The notes under the pieces: generated by a model
Told to the model about the DNA's origin: nothing
The model's input: the letters and a program-made list of their open reading frames with translations, nothing else
The model's database searches: none
Position numbers and translations under genes: made by a program
Shown here: piece by piece, positions 37,263 through 45,850 of the stretch
How the letters are laid out: every line of letters begins with the position of its first letter
Position numbering within the stretch: position 1 is the first letter of the stretch
Assembly (NCBI RefSeq): GCF_002153425.1
Contig: NZ_KZ119600.1
Span: 4,714,935 to 4,778,934 of the forward strand
Source of the DNA: Litchfieldia alkalitelluris
GTDB taxonomy: Bacteria; Bacillota; Bacilli; Bacillales; Salisediminibacteriaceae
Direction of reading: 5' to 3'
Length of the DNA stretch: 64,000 nucleotides

Positions 37263-38363
37263 TTAAACATTGAAACGGAAATGAATCACATCACCATCTT
37301 GTACAATATAGTCTTTACCTTCTAATCGTACTTTTCCATTTTCTTTTGCCTGCCCCATAGAGCCTGCTTCAATTAAATCATCATAAGATACAACTTCTGC
37401 TCGAATAAAGCCGCGTTCAAAGTCAGTATGAATGACACCTGCTGCTTGAGGTGCTTTTGTACCTTTTCTGATTGTCCATGCACGTACTTCTTGTTTTCCA
37501 GCAGTAAAGTATGTTTCAAGGCCTAGCAAATTGTATGCAGCTTTAATTAGTTGGTCAAGACCCGATTCCTCTATACCAAGATCATCAAGAAACTCTTGTT
37601 TTTCTGCACCGTCTAATTCCGCTATTTCCGATTCAATTTTTGCACAAACGACAATTACTTCTGAACCTTCTGATTGTGCAAAATCACGTACTTTAGCAAC
37701 ATATGGATTTTGTTCCGCATCAATGATTTCTTCTTCACTAACGTTTGCAGCGTAAAGTACTGGCTTCATTGTCAATAAGTGAAGTCCCTTTGCTATTTTT
37801 GCTTGTTCCTTACTAAGTTCTACACTTCTTGCTGGCATTTCATTTTCAAAGGCTTCCCTTAGCTTTTCTAAAACTTCAAATTCAGCTATAGCCTCTTTGT
37901 CTTTTTGTTTTGCCATTTTTTCAACACGGCCAATTCTTTTTTCCACTGTTTCCATGTCAGCTAAAATAAGCTCAAGATTGATTACTTGAATATCCCTTAT
38001 TGGATCTACTGAACCAGAAACATGGGTAATGTTTTCATCTACAAAACATCTTACCACATGGGAAATAGCATCAACCTGACGGATATGTGATAAGAATTTA
38101 TTACCTAGCCCTTCCCCTTTACTAGCACCTTCTACAATCCCGGCAATATCAGTAAATTCAAAGGCAGTAGGAACTGTTTTATCTGGGTCAACAAGCTCAG
38201 TAAGCTTGTCCAAGCGATAATCTGGTACTTCTACAATCCCAACGTTTGGATCTATCGTACAGAATGGGTAATTGGCAGATTCTGCCCCAGCCTGTGTAAT
38301 TGCATTAAATAATGTAGACTTTCCGACATTCGGCAAGCCAACTATTCCAGTTGTTAAAGCCAT
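37263..38363 (-). CDS. ychF: Redox-responsive ATPase YchF (Obg family)
   Basis: 366 residues from the ATG at 38363 (MALTTGIVGLPNVGKSTLFNAI). G1 GLPNVGKST, the noncanonical G4 that makes the family prefer ATP, a coiled-coil arm about 130-200, and a TGS domain at the C-terminus (TIRKGTKAPQAAGVIHTDFE). Associates with ribosomes and responds to oxidative stress. B. subtilis yyaF equivalent, same place and orientation. Confidence 0.97.
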   Translation of the reverse strand: MALTTGIVGLPNVGKSTLFNAITQAGAESANYPFCTIDPNVGIVEVPDYRLDKLTELVDPDKTVPTAFEFTDIAGIVEGASKGEGLGNKFLSHIRQVDAISHVVRCFVDENITHVSGSVDPIRDIQVINLELILADMETVEKRIGRVEKMAKQKDKEAIAEFEVLEKLREAFENEMPARSVELSKEQAKIAKGLHLLTMKPVLYAANVSEEEIIDAEQNPYVAKVRDFAQSEGSEVIVVCAKIESEIAELDGAEKQEFLDDLGIEESGLDQLIKAAYNLLGLETYFTAGKQEVRAWTIRKGTKAPQAAGVIHTDFERGFIRAEVVSYDDLIEAGSMGQAKENGKVRLEGKDYIVQDGDVIHFRFNV

Positions 38364-38520
38364 ATTCACATACCCCTTTACATTTCAAACATCTAGTTAG
38401 ATTTTAATCATATTTCCGATATATTTATTCTACATCATTATAGAGATAGAACATAAAAAAGACAAGGCTCTTCTATAGGAAGACCTTATCATCTATACAT
38501 GTATCAATTGTAGTCTATCT

Positions 38521-38543
38521 GCTACCAGCCTTAAGCTGGTAGC
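38521..38543 (-). terminator. Hairpin after yyzM
   Basis: GCTACCAGC (38521-38529) pairs with GCTGGTAGC (38535-38543), 5-base loop. A second imperfect hairpin (AAGGCTCTTC/GGAAGACCTT near 38465-38490) is followed on the minus strand by a U-rich tract. Together they separate yyzM from ychF. Confidence 0.6.
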
Positions 38544-38556
38544 CCAACACATCACT

Positions 38557-38748
38557 TCAATTATTACTTTCTAATATTCGTTTCAATTTCTTAGTGAATT
38601 CTTTTCTTGGAAGCATAACACTATGGGAACACCCAAGACATTTTATTCGTATATCCATTCCGAGTCTAATAATCTGCCATCTATTTTCCCCGCATGGATG
38701 TGGCTTTTTCATTTCAACAACATCATGTAATACGAATTGTTGATCCAT
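38557..38748 (-). CDS. yyzM: YyzM, DUF951 small zinc-finger-like protein
   Basis: 63 residues. VLHDVVEMKKPHPCGENRWQIIRLGMDIRIKCLGC carries three cysteines (PCG, CLGC) and the HPCG motif of DUF951. Conserved beside ychF in bacilli; function unknown, possibly nucleic-acid binding. Confidence 0.9.
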   Translation of the reverse strand: MDQQFVLHDVVEMKKPHPCGENRWQIIRLGMDIRIKCLGCSHSVMLPRKEFTKKLKRILESNN

Positions 38749-38880
38749 TCTATTACACTTCCTCTCAACATTGTAATCATTATATTAGTTGAAATTATAC
38801 TATATTTTTTCTTAATATGCTCTGAAATTCGTGTTTTATCTAATCTTACGTACGTTACTTGTGTACAGTAACATTCTAGC

Positions 38881-39900
38881 CTACTCCAGCTGGAACTTAT
38901 TCACGATTGGGTGAAGTATGATGGCCGCTAAAACATATAGATTTAATATCCCATAGATTGGATAAAGAATGGAAATCAGTTGTGAAAAACCAAATGTCGT
39001 TAATGGTACCATTAGTAGAATTAAAAATAGTGAAAGTAACCAAAACGGCATTTTTAAATACTCATAAAATCTTGTACATAGCCCTAAAATTCCAGATGCA
39101 GCTGTAGTATATATTGCTGCCCACAATAACCCTGTCATGATTAAAACCATAAAATAAGGATAATGCTTTAAAATTGCAAACAAAGGAATCTCATAAAGCA
39201 TCACTTCATTTGAAACCTTCAATAATGATTCATTATATAAGAGAGAAATAGTTCCTAATATAAACGCGCTTCCCCCACTAGCAATCCATATTTCACCTTT
39301 TCTTTTAATTTTCCCACCGATAGCACCAAGTACTGCAATAAGAGGAAGAATGTTTAAAGCAGTGAATGTAAATGCTGCTGGCCAATTACTTTGGCTCGTT
39401 AAGTCTATTTCAAAAGAGAAACCTGTTGTCCATTGAAAAACCGTCAGTGTTCCTACTAGAAAAATGATAAGTAGTGGAATAATAAACGCATTCATTGATG
39501 TCATACCATTTATACCCCAAATAAATAACACTACTAGTAAAGAGGATATGATGATCACACCATACCAGTAAGGTATATGTAAAACTTGGAGAGTAGCCCC
39601 ACCTCCAGCAATCATCACCACTGTAACAGAAAACAAATATAACACTATCATCCCATCATATAGTTTTGTTAACCTCTTCCCCATCAACTCATTTAGTACT
39701 GGAATATAGTGTCCTGATTCCTTCTCATAACTAATATTCAATATTACAGTTGTACAAATGAAAAATAGAATGGAGAACAGTACTATTCCAAGAGTACTTT
39801 CTGTCCCAAAAAATTGCCATAACTCTCTCCCTGATGCATAACCTGCCCCAATCATTGTTCCTATTATTAGAAACATCCACTTAATCCCTGATATGATCAT
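38881..39900 (-). CDS. YkvI-like membrane transporter
   Basis: 339 residues, about ten hydrophobic helices. The opening GIKWMFLIIGTMIGAGYASGRELWQFF with an unwound helix-1 GAGYASGRE motif is characteristic of the YkvI group, distant relatives of LeuT-fold amino acid transporters. Divergent from yyaC with a 24-base overlap-free gap to its long frame. Substrate unknown. Confidence 0.85.
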   Translation of the reverse strand: MIISGIKWMFLIIGTMIGAGYASGRELWQFFGTESTLGIVLFSILFFICTTVILNISYEKESGHYIPVLNELMGKRLTKLYDGMIVLYLFSVTVVMIAGGGATLQVLHIPYWYGVIIISSLLVVLFIWGINGMTSMNAFIIPLLIIFLVGTLTVFQWTTGFSFEIDLTSQSNWPAAFTFTALNILPLIAVLGAIGGKIKRKGEIWIASGGSAFILGTISLLYNESLLKVSNEVMLYEIPLFAILKHYPYFMVLIMTGLLWAAIYTTAASGILGLCTRFYEYLKMPFWLLSLFLILLMVPLTTFGFSQLISILYPIYGILNLYVLAAIILHPIVNKFQLE

Positions 39901-39987
39901 TGTTTTTCCCCTCTTTTTCTTATTTTGAAGTATAGATTTAAAAAAGAATCCGTATACTGTTACTATTATTTAAGAAATGAGGGTTGT

Positions 39988-40605
39988 ATGATGTTTTCTG
40001 GACAACTTTTTCAACAAAAAAGAAATGACTCATTTCGATTCCATATGAATCAACCACTTGTAACCAATGAAATTGCCAAAAAAATTTATTCTTTTTTACC
40101 AGATGACCCTTCGAGAGATATAGTTTTAGTATGTATAGGTACAGATCGTTCTACTGGAGACAGCCTAGGTCCACTGATTGGATCTAAACTTAATGAGCGG
40201 AGATGTATGATACCTATTTACGGTACATTAAATAATCCTGTCCATGCAAAAAATCTAGTGGAAACGATGGAAAAGATTGAATCTACTTATAATAACCCAT
40301 TTATTATTGGTATTGACGCTTGTTTAGGTCGTTCCTCTAGTGTAGGTTATATTACCGTGGCTAACGGTCCTGTTCGCCCTGGAGCTGCTGTTAAAAAGCA
40401 ACTACCGGAAGTGGGAAACATTCATATTACTGGTATTGTAAATGTTAATGGCTTTATGGAAATGATGGTATTACAAAATACAAGATTATCTTTAGTCATG
40501 GATATGGCTGAAATAATCTCAAGATCTATTGCAAGATGTAATCGTTGGAGAGAAACACAGCCTAACTGGCTTCTTGCATCACTTCAACGTGAGAAAACAA
40601 TATAG
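39988..40605 (+). CDS. yyaC: Sporulation protein YyaC (GPR-like fold)
   Basis: 205 residues from the ATG at 39988, chosen because GAGGG lies just upstream; the frame opens earlier without a ribosome site. VLVCIGTDRSTGDSLGPLIGSKL and FIIGIDACLGRSSSVGYITV mark the DUF1256/YyaC family, structurally related to the germination protease GPR. Forespore-expressed in B. subtilis; role not established. It is the only rightward gene between the tRNA cluster and oriC. Confidence 0.93.
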   Translation: MMFSGQLFQQKRNDSFRFHMNQPLVTNEIAKKIYSFLPDDPSRDIVLVCIGTDRSTGDSLGPLIGSKLNERRCMIPIYGTLNNPVHAKNLVETMEKIESTYNNPFIIGIDACLGRSSSVGYITVANGPVRPGAAVKKQLPEVGNIHITGIVNVNGFMEMMVLQNTRLSLVMDMAEIISRSIARCNRWRETQPNWLLASLQREKTI

Positions 40606-40640
40606 TAATTTTGTGTTTGTAAATATCCCTCTATGTAAAA

Positions 40641-40690
40641 AAACTAGATTATACCTATTAACAGAGGATAATCTAGTTTCTTCATTAATT
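40641..40690 (+). terminator. yyaC terminator
   Basis: AAACTAGATTAT (40641-40652) pairs perfectly with ATAATCTAGTTT (40668-40679), then TCTTCATTAATT. It lies 36 bases past the stop. Confidence 0.75.
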
Positions 40691-40766
40691 GCTTTATTTG
40701 AATGTATATAGACAAATAGTACGTACTTGAAAAAATAAACAACGAAGAATACCACTACACTTCCTT

Positions 40767-41474
40767 TTAATTAAAGAACATTACTTTACCAACGACAAAT
40801 AAGGCAGTTATTAATATAGCTGGTAACAAATTAGCCACTCGTATTTTAGGTATTCCAATGATATTTAAACCAATAGCGATAATCATAATTCCACCTACAG
40901 CAGTTACTTCACTAATAAATAAATCAATATGCTCCTGAGGAATCCATCTTACTATTAATGTAGCTGATAAAGCTATTGCACCTTGATATATTAAGACTGG
41001 AAACGCTGAAAACATGACACCAATCCCTAAAGTTGCTGCAAAAACGATAGAAGAAAATCCATCTAGGACAGATTTTGTAAACAAAACTGTATGGTCTTGT
41101 CTCAACCCGCTATCAATTGCGCCTATAATTGCCATGGCACCTACTACGAATAACAAAGTAGCTGCCACAAACCCTTCAGCTAACTGGCCATCAGTCTTTT
41201 TTTTCATCTTTTTTTCTAGCCATTGCCCTACTTCATTTAGTTTCCCCTCTATATTCCACCTTTCACCTAAAACACCACCAAGTGCGAGACTAAAGATAAC
41301 AAATAAAAATTGTTCTCCTTGTAGTGCCATATTAAAACCCAGTACAATTACAGCAAGGCCTATGGCTTTCATTACAGTATCTTTCATTTCACTTGAAAAC
41401 TTTTTTAGTTTTACTCCTAACCAAGCCCCCAATATAATCGCTATACCATTCACAATTGTTCCTAACAACACCAT
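40767..41474 (-). CDS. DUF554 membrane protein
   Basis: 235 residues with six to seven helices. MVLLGTIVNGIAIILGAWLG, GGVLGERWNIE and the repeated FAATLGIGVMFSAFPVLIYQGAIAL are typical of DUF554 (YdfK/YqgA type). Function unknown. A single gene separated from spo0J by a dispersed repeat. Confidence 0.88.
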   Translation of the reverse strand: MVLLGTIVNGIAIILGAWLGVKLKKFSSEMKDTVMKAIGLAVIVLGFNMALQGEQFLFVIFSLALGGVLGERWNIEGKLNEVGQWLEKKMKKKTDGQLAEGFVAATLLFVVGAMAIIGAIDSGLRQDHTVLFTKSVLDGFSSIVFAATLGIGVMFSAFPVLIYQGAIALSATLIVRWIPQEHIDLFISEVTAVGGIMIIAIGLNIIGIPKIRVANLLPAILITALFVVGKVMFFN

Positions 41475-41490
41475 TTCTCTCTCTCCTTAT

Positions 41491-41615
41491 TTGAAAAGCG
41501 TAAGCGCCTTTGTTCACGAGCTTAGGGCAGTGGAGATATGACAACTAAAAGTCACGCTTTGGGACTTCTGTTGTCATGTCGAAGTGCCCTGTACCGAGCA
41601 GGCCCTGGAGCTAGC
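41491..41615. repeat. Dispersed Bacillaceae element GAAAAGCGTAAGCGCC...CTGGAGCTAG
   Basis: The ends GAAAAGCGTAAGCGCC (41491) and GGCCCTGGAGCTAGC (41601) are familiar as the borders of a short repeat scattered in Bacillus-group genomes. Nested inverted pairs AGGGCA/TGCCCT (41524, 41585) and TGACAAC/GTTGTCA (41539, 41570) let it fold into a long hairpin. Confidence 0.75.
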
Positions 41616-41647
41616 ATCAGTTCGAAGAATTATATTTATTCTAGAAA

Positions 41648-41672
41648 AAAGACCATCAAATGATGGTCATCA
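41648..41672 (-). terminator. soj-spo0J terminator
   Basis: GACCATCA (41651-41658) and TGATGGTC (41661-41668) with an AA loop, followed on the minus strand by TTTTTTCTAG. Confidence 0.85.
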
Positions 41673-41679
41673 ACTCTGA

Positions 41680-42531
41680 TTATTCTTCTGTTTCTTTATT
41701 TAATAAGACTAAAATTCGTTCAAGATCCGTTTCTGAGAAAAATTCGATTTCAATTTTACCCTTTTTTCGACCTTTTTTAATATGAACATTCGTTCCAAAG
41801 TATTCTTTTAAGCGTGATTCACTTTCACGAAGGAACGGCGATATAGGCTTTTTTTGTTTTGTTTCACGTGAAACATTCTTATTTAGTTGCTGTACCAATT
41901 CCTCTAACTGACGAACGCTTAATTTTTCGTTTAATACCTTTTGAATGACAGGAGTCATTTTCTCTTTGTTCTTTAACCCTAAAAGTGCCCTTCCATGCCC
42001 CATGGAAAGCTTTCCTTCAGCGATGAAATCTTGCACTAGTTGAGGTAATTGTAATAAACGAACATGGTTAGCAATATGTGGACGGCTTTTTCCGAGTTTT
42101 TGAGCTAACTCTTCCTGCGTAACTTGAAGATGCTCCATCAGTTTTTGATAAGCCTTCGCTTCCTCAAGTGGATTTAAATCTTCTCGCTGAAGATTCTCAA
42201 TGAGCGCTATTTCCATCATTTGATCTTCCGTTAGTTCTCGAACAACGGCTGGGATAGCCTGTAGTTTAGCTTCTTTAGAAGCTCTAAACCTTCGTTCACC
42301 AACTACGATTTCATATCCCTTTATGCTTTTCCTAACAATAATAGGTTGTAATACACCATTTTGTTCAATGGAGGTTTTCAGTTCCTCTATTGCTTCTGGA
42401 TCAAATACTTTTCTTGGTTGATAAGGGTTGGGACGTAACTCAGAGAGTTTTATATCAATTACTTTTTCTTCTTTTACTTCCAATTCACCTGGAAAAAAAA
42501 CATTAATACCTTTTCCTAAACCTTTACCCAT
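41680..42531 (-). CDS. spo0J: Chromosome partitioning protein ParB (Spo0J)
   Basis: 283 residues. N-terminal CTPase domain with NPYQPRKVFDPEAIEEL and the CTP-binding GERRFRASK and ENLQREDLNPLEEA motifs, central HTH (VTQEELAQKLGKSRPHIANHVRLLQLP) and C-terminal dimer domain. Loads SMC at parS and sets origin position. The start overlaps soj by eight bases. A perfect parS site lies inside the gene. Confidence 0.97.
   Translation of the reverse strand: MGKGLGKGINVFFPGELEVKEEKVIDIKLSELRPNPYQPRKVFDPEAIEELKTSIEQNGVLQPIIVRKSIKGYEIVVGERRFRASKEAKLQAIPAVVRELTEDQMMEIALIENLQREDLNPLEEAKAYQKLMEHLQVTQEELAQKLGKSRPHIANHVRLLQLPQLVQDFIAEGKLSMGHGRALLGLKNKEKMTPVIQKVLNEKLSVRQLEELVQQLNKNVSRETKQKKPISPFLRESESRLKEYFGTNVHIKKGRKKGKIEIEFFSETDLERILVLLNKETEE
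41860..41875. promoter_or_regulatory. parS: parS site within spo0J
   Basis: TGTTTCACGTGAAACA, the exact 16-base ParB-binding palindrome, inside the spo0J coding sequence as in B. subtilis. It encodes VSRETK. Confidence 0.95.
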
Positions 42532-43285
42532 GACTAATCACTTCCTTCGCTAAATCAATATATACCTCTGCCCCACGTGATTTTGGGTCATATGTAATGA
42601 TTGGCTCTCCGTGACTAGGTGCTTCTCCTAAACGAACATTTCTTGGGATAATCGTTTGAAATACTTTTTCCCTAAAGTATTTCTTTACTTCTTCAATTAC
42701 TTGAATACCTAAGTTTGTTCTGGCATCTAGCATTGTTAGTAATACACCTTCTATTTCTAATTCATTATTCAGGTGTTTTTGTACTAATCTTACTGTATTT
42801 AAGAGTTGGCTTAGTCCTTCTAAGGCATAATATTCACATTGAACTGGAATCAAAACTGAATTTGATGCAGTTAAGGAATTGATAGTTAGTAATCCTAAAG
42901 AAGGTGGGCAATCAATAATAATATAATCATAATCATCTTTAATTTGCTCTATTGCACGTTTCAAACGAACTTCTCTAGAAATAGTAGGAACAAGTTCAAT
43001 TTCTGCACCAGCTAACTGAATAGTAGACGGTAAAATATATAAATTCTCAACATTAGTGGAAACAACAACATTCGCTGCTTTTTGATCCTCTACAAGAACA
43101 TTATATATACACTCATCTACATCTCCTTTATCAATACCAACCCCACTTGTTGTATTCCCTTGAGGGTCAATATCAATAATCAGTGTTTTCTTACCCACAT
43201 GGGCGAGACAAGCACTTAAATTTACTGCAGTAGTTGTTTTACCAACACCGCCTTTTTGGTTTGCGATTGCTATGACTCTTCCCAT
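42524..43285 (-). CDS. soj: Chromosome partitioning ATPase ParA (Soj)
   Basis: 253 residues. Deviant Walker A KGGVGKTTTAVNLSACLA (10-27), Walker A' DIDPQGNTTSG and Walker B IIDCPPSLGLLT. Works with Spo0J in segregation and controls DnaA activity. No N-terminal HTH, so it belongs to the small chromosomal ParA group. Confidence 0.97.
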   Translation of the reverse strand: MGRVIAIANQKGGVGKTTTAVNLSACLAHVGKKTLIIDIDPQGNTTSGVGIDKGDVDECIYNVLVEDQKAANVVVSTNVENLYILPSTIQLAGAEIELVPTISREVRLKRAIEQIKDDYDYIIIDCPPSLGLLTINSLTASNSVLIPVQCEYYALEGLSQLLNTVRLVQKHLNNELEIEGVLLTMLDARTNLGIQVIEEVKKYFREKVFQTIIPRNVRLGEAPSHGEPIITYDPKSRGAEVYIDLAKEVISHG

Positions 43286-43518
43286 CTTTTCACCTACCTC
43301 ACTAACAATAACTAAAATTATCTATTACATAGTCTGATACAAGTATAGCAAACTATAAAAAGGAATCTACTAATTTAATTTGCTCTGTATTTCATTTTAT
43401 CATGAAATTTGATATATGATGTCAAATCAGAACTAAAAATAATTTAAAAATGTGAATAATTTTTTAAAAATATCCTATTATTACCTACTCAACATAAAAA
43501 GCTCATTCAAAACTAAAC

Positions 43519-43555
43519 AAAAATAAAGCACTCGCCTACTTTTAGGCGAATGCAG
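43519..43555 (-). terminator. noc terminator
   Basis: GCACTCGCCT (43528-43537) faces AGGCGAATGC (43544-43553), one mismatch, followed on the minus strand by TTTATTTTTG. Confidence 0.85.
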
Positions 43556-43579
43556 CATATTAAAAATAAAGATTATGTG

Positions 43580-44470
43580 CTATTTTTTCGGTATTTTAAT
43601 TGTAAATTGATAATAATCTTCATGTTCTTCTTCAGATGTATCTAAATTCATGCCAGTTTGTGTCACCATATCCACAGACTTACGGATCGTATTCATAGCT
43701 AACCGCATGTCCCTTGAAAAGCCTTTTCGAATCGGTTTCTGCTTTGCTGGCTTCTCCTCTTTTTCTGTCAACCTCTTCACAATTTCCTCTGTTTGTTTTA
43801 CGTTTAAATCATCATTAAGAATTCTATTTAGCACTTTTTCTTGTATATCTGCTTCTTTAAGCTTAATAAGCGCCCTAGCATGTCGCTCCGTTATTTCACG
43901 CTTAAGAAGGGCTTCCTTCACAGACTCTGGTAAATGTAGCAATCTCAATTTATTAGCTATTGTAGACTGTCCTTTACCTAATCGTTGTGCTAAACTCTCC
44001 TGTGTTAAATTATGAATTTCTAGCAGCTTTGCATAAGCAGTAGCCTCTTCAATGGCTGTTAAACCTTCTCGTTGTAAGTTCTCTATTAAGGCTATGGAAG
44101 CAGTTTGAGAATCGTTAAATTCTCTAATTACGGCAGGAATTGTCTCCCACCCTAGTGTTTGAACAGCTCGCCAGCGCCTTTCTCCCGCGATGATCTCATA
44201 ATTCCCATCGCGATTTCTAACAACGATCGGCTGGATAATTCCATGCGTTTTGATCGTTTGTGCTAATTCTTCAATTTTATCATCTTGAAATATCGTTCTA
44301 GGTTGATACCGGTTGGGTACGATTTCATTTACAGGAATTTTAATAACTTCCTCTTTTTCCTCATCCACAACTAAATCGTCATTAGATAATTGTTCCTTTT
44401 CAGTTGTAACTTCATTTGTTTCTTCATTTTTTTCATTAAAACCAAATAATCTAGTAAATGGTTGTTTCAT
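43580..44470 (-). CDS. noc: Nucleoid occlusion protein Noc
   Basis: 296 residues from the ATG at 44470 ([14 protein letters not shown], an amphipathic membrane-targeting start). CTP-binding ParB core [26 protein letters not shown] and [44 protein letters not shown]. The QSTIANK recognition helix and the N-terminal peptide separate Noc from Spo0J. Blocks Z-ring assembly over the nucleoid. Confidence 0.95.
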   Translation of the reverse strand: MKQPFTRLFGFNEKNEETNEVTTEKEQLSNDDLVVDEEKEEVIKIPVNEIVPNRYQPRTIFQDDKIEELAQTIKTHGIIQPIVVRNRDGNYEIIAGERRWRAVQTLGWETIPAVIREFNDSQTASIALIENLQREGLTAIEEATAYAKLLEIHNLTQESLAQRLGKGQSTIANKLRLLHLPESVKEALLKREITERHARALIKLKEADIQEKVLNRILNDDLNVKQTEEIVKRLTEKEEKPAKQKPIRKGFSRDMRLAMNTIRKSVDMVTQTGMNLDTSEEEHEDYYQFTIKIPKK

Positions 44471-44707
44471 GGCCTCACCCACCACCCTTAAAAAAACTGC
44501 CTTTTTTATTTCTTCTAGAGAAAATAGAAAATTCCTCTTTTATTCTATCATTCTCTGAGAAAAATACAATTACTGCTGATTTTCTTCTCAAGATCTACTC
44601 TATTAATATTATAACTATAAATAGTGAATCTGTTAATCTTTTTGATACTTTCTACCATTGATATATCCATATTATATATTTTACTATAAAATTCTCTTTT
44701 TATTGCG

Positions 44708-44965
44708 TAAATAAAAGGCTACCTTGAAAATAGACATTATTTAATTGAATTCGCTGTCCATCAGGAACGTGTGTTTATACCGAAAATGATTAGAATTGTC
44801 TCGAAGGATACGCAACAGAGCGTTAGCAAGTAGAGGGAACGACAGGTACCTGCGAAACTCCTGCGGATAAAAGTAGTTATGGTGAGACCCCGCAGAGCGA
44901 AAATAGAATGGAGTTCGAGGAGACTCACCGTTTGCCCGCGGAAAACGAGCAAGTGGTTGGCATAT
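44708..44965. repeat. Dispersed structured element (ACTCCTGCGG...CCCGCGG type)
   Basis: Contains ACTCCTGCGG, GGTGAGACCCCGCAGAGCGA, AGGAGACTCACCGTTTGCCC and GCGGAAAACGAGC, which I recognise as a frequent intergenic repeat of Bacillaceae. Inverted pairs GGTGAG/CTCACC and CTGCGG/CCGCAG imply a folded RNA or cruciform. It fills much of the 610-base gap between noc and rsmG; the short frames across it are not genes. Confidence 0.8.
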
Positions 44966-45039
44966 CATCACCTATTCTCAAAGCTTCAGATAAAATATTG
45001 AAATTCTTAAATATCAACATTTTCTTTTAAAAACCAAAT

Positions 45040-45070
45040 AAAAAACAGCAATGTTTCACGTGAAACATTG
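45040..45070 (-). terminator. parS: parS palindrome that also reads as the rsmG terminator
   Basis: TGTTTCACGTGAAACA (45052-45067) is a perfect parS, and the symmetry extends to 45049-45070. Read on the minus strand the hairpin GCAATGTTTC-ACGT-GAAACATTGC is followed by TGTTTTTTATTT, 11 bases beyond the rsmG stop. So the same DNA probably serves ParB loading and transcription termination. Confidence 0.85.
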
Positions 45071-45080
45071 CCTTATATTC

Positions 45081-45797
45081 TTAAACTAATGGTTGTTTAT
45101 TTGGCGTTCCTGCTTTTCTTGGATATTTTTTTGGTGTAGGTTTCTCTTTAGCAATTTCAATTATTGCACGTTCACTTTCTTCACCTGGTAATTTGAATGA
45201 AGAATCGGAAGATATCACCCCACCAAGAAGGTTCAATGCTTTATTTGAATCTTTTAGTTCTTCTTGTGCACCAGCAGCTTTCATAGCAATGAATCGGCCA
45301 CCTACTTTTGTTAGTGGTAAGCACAATTCTAATAGTACTGGTAAACGTGCGACTGCCCGTGCTAATACAATATCATATTTTTCACGATGCTCTTTCAATA
45401 AACCAAAGTTTTCTGCCCTTTCATGATAAAAAGAAACGTTTGATAAATTTAATTCTGCCGCTAAAGCATTCAAGAATGAAATACGTTTATTTAATGAGTC
45501 AACGATCGTCACATGTAATTCAGGAAAACAAATTTTTAAAGGGATACTAGGAAATCCCGCTCCTGCACCTACATCTACTAGCTTAAACTCCTTGTTAAAA
45601 TCATGATAAAAAGCAACTGAGATAGAATCATAAAAATGCTTTAGATAAACTTCTTCTTTATCCGTGATGGACGTTAAATTCATTCTTTCGTTCCAATCAA
45701 CCAGTAATTCATAGTACTTCTCGAATTGGTTCATTTGTTCATCAGTTAATGTAAATCCTTTAGTTAATAGTGCCTCGCGGAACTGATCTTGATTCAT
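45081..45797 (-). CDS. rsmG: 16S rRNA (guanine527-N7)-methyltransferase RsmG
   Basis: 238 residues from the ATG at 45797 behind GAGGGTGG. AdoMet motif [16 protein letters not shown], then [15 protein letters not shown] and the C-terminal [11 protein letters not shown] signature. Loss gives low-level streptomycin resistance in other bacteria. Third gene of mnmE-mnmG-rsmG. Confidence 0.98.
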   Translation of the reverse strand: MNQDQFREALLTKGFTLTDEQMNQFEKYYELLVDWNERMNLTSITDKEEVYLKHFYDSISVAFYHDFNKEFKLVDVGAGAGFPSIPLKICFPELHVTIVDSLNKRISFLNALAAELNLSNVSFYHERAENFGLLKEHREKYDIVLARAVARLPVLLELCLPLTKVGGRFIAMKAAGAQEELKDSNKALNLLGGVISSDSSFKLPGEESERAIIEIAKEKPTPKKYPRKAGTPNKQPLV

Positions 45798-45850
45798 AGT
45801 ACCACCCTCAAAAATTAATTGATCTATCAAGTTATTCAACTAAAAGAGCA

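Noticed and set aside
40529..40711. 60-codon frame over the yyaC 3' end
   Set aside because: Overlaps yyaC in another frame and runs through its terminator.
44741..44971. Two overlapping minus-strand frames of 63 and 76 codons
   Set aside because: They lie wholly inside a dispersed structured repeat; no ribosome site.
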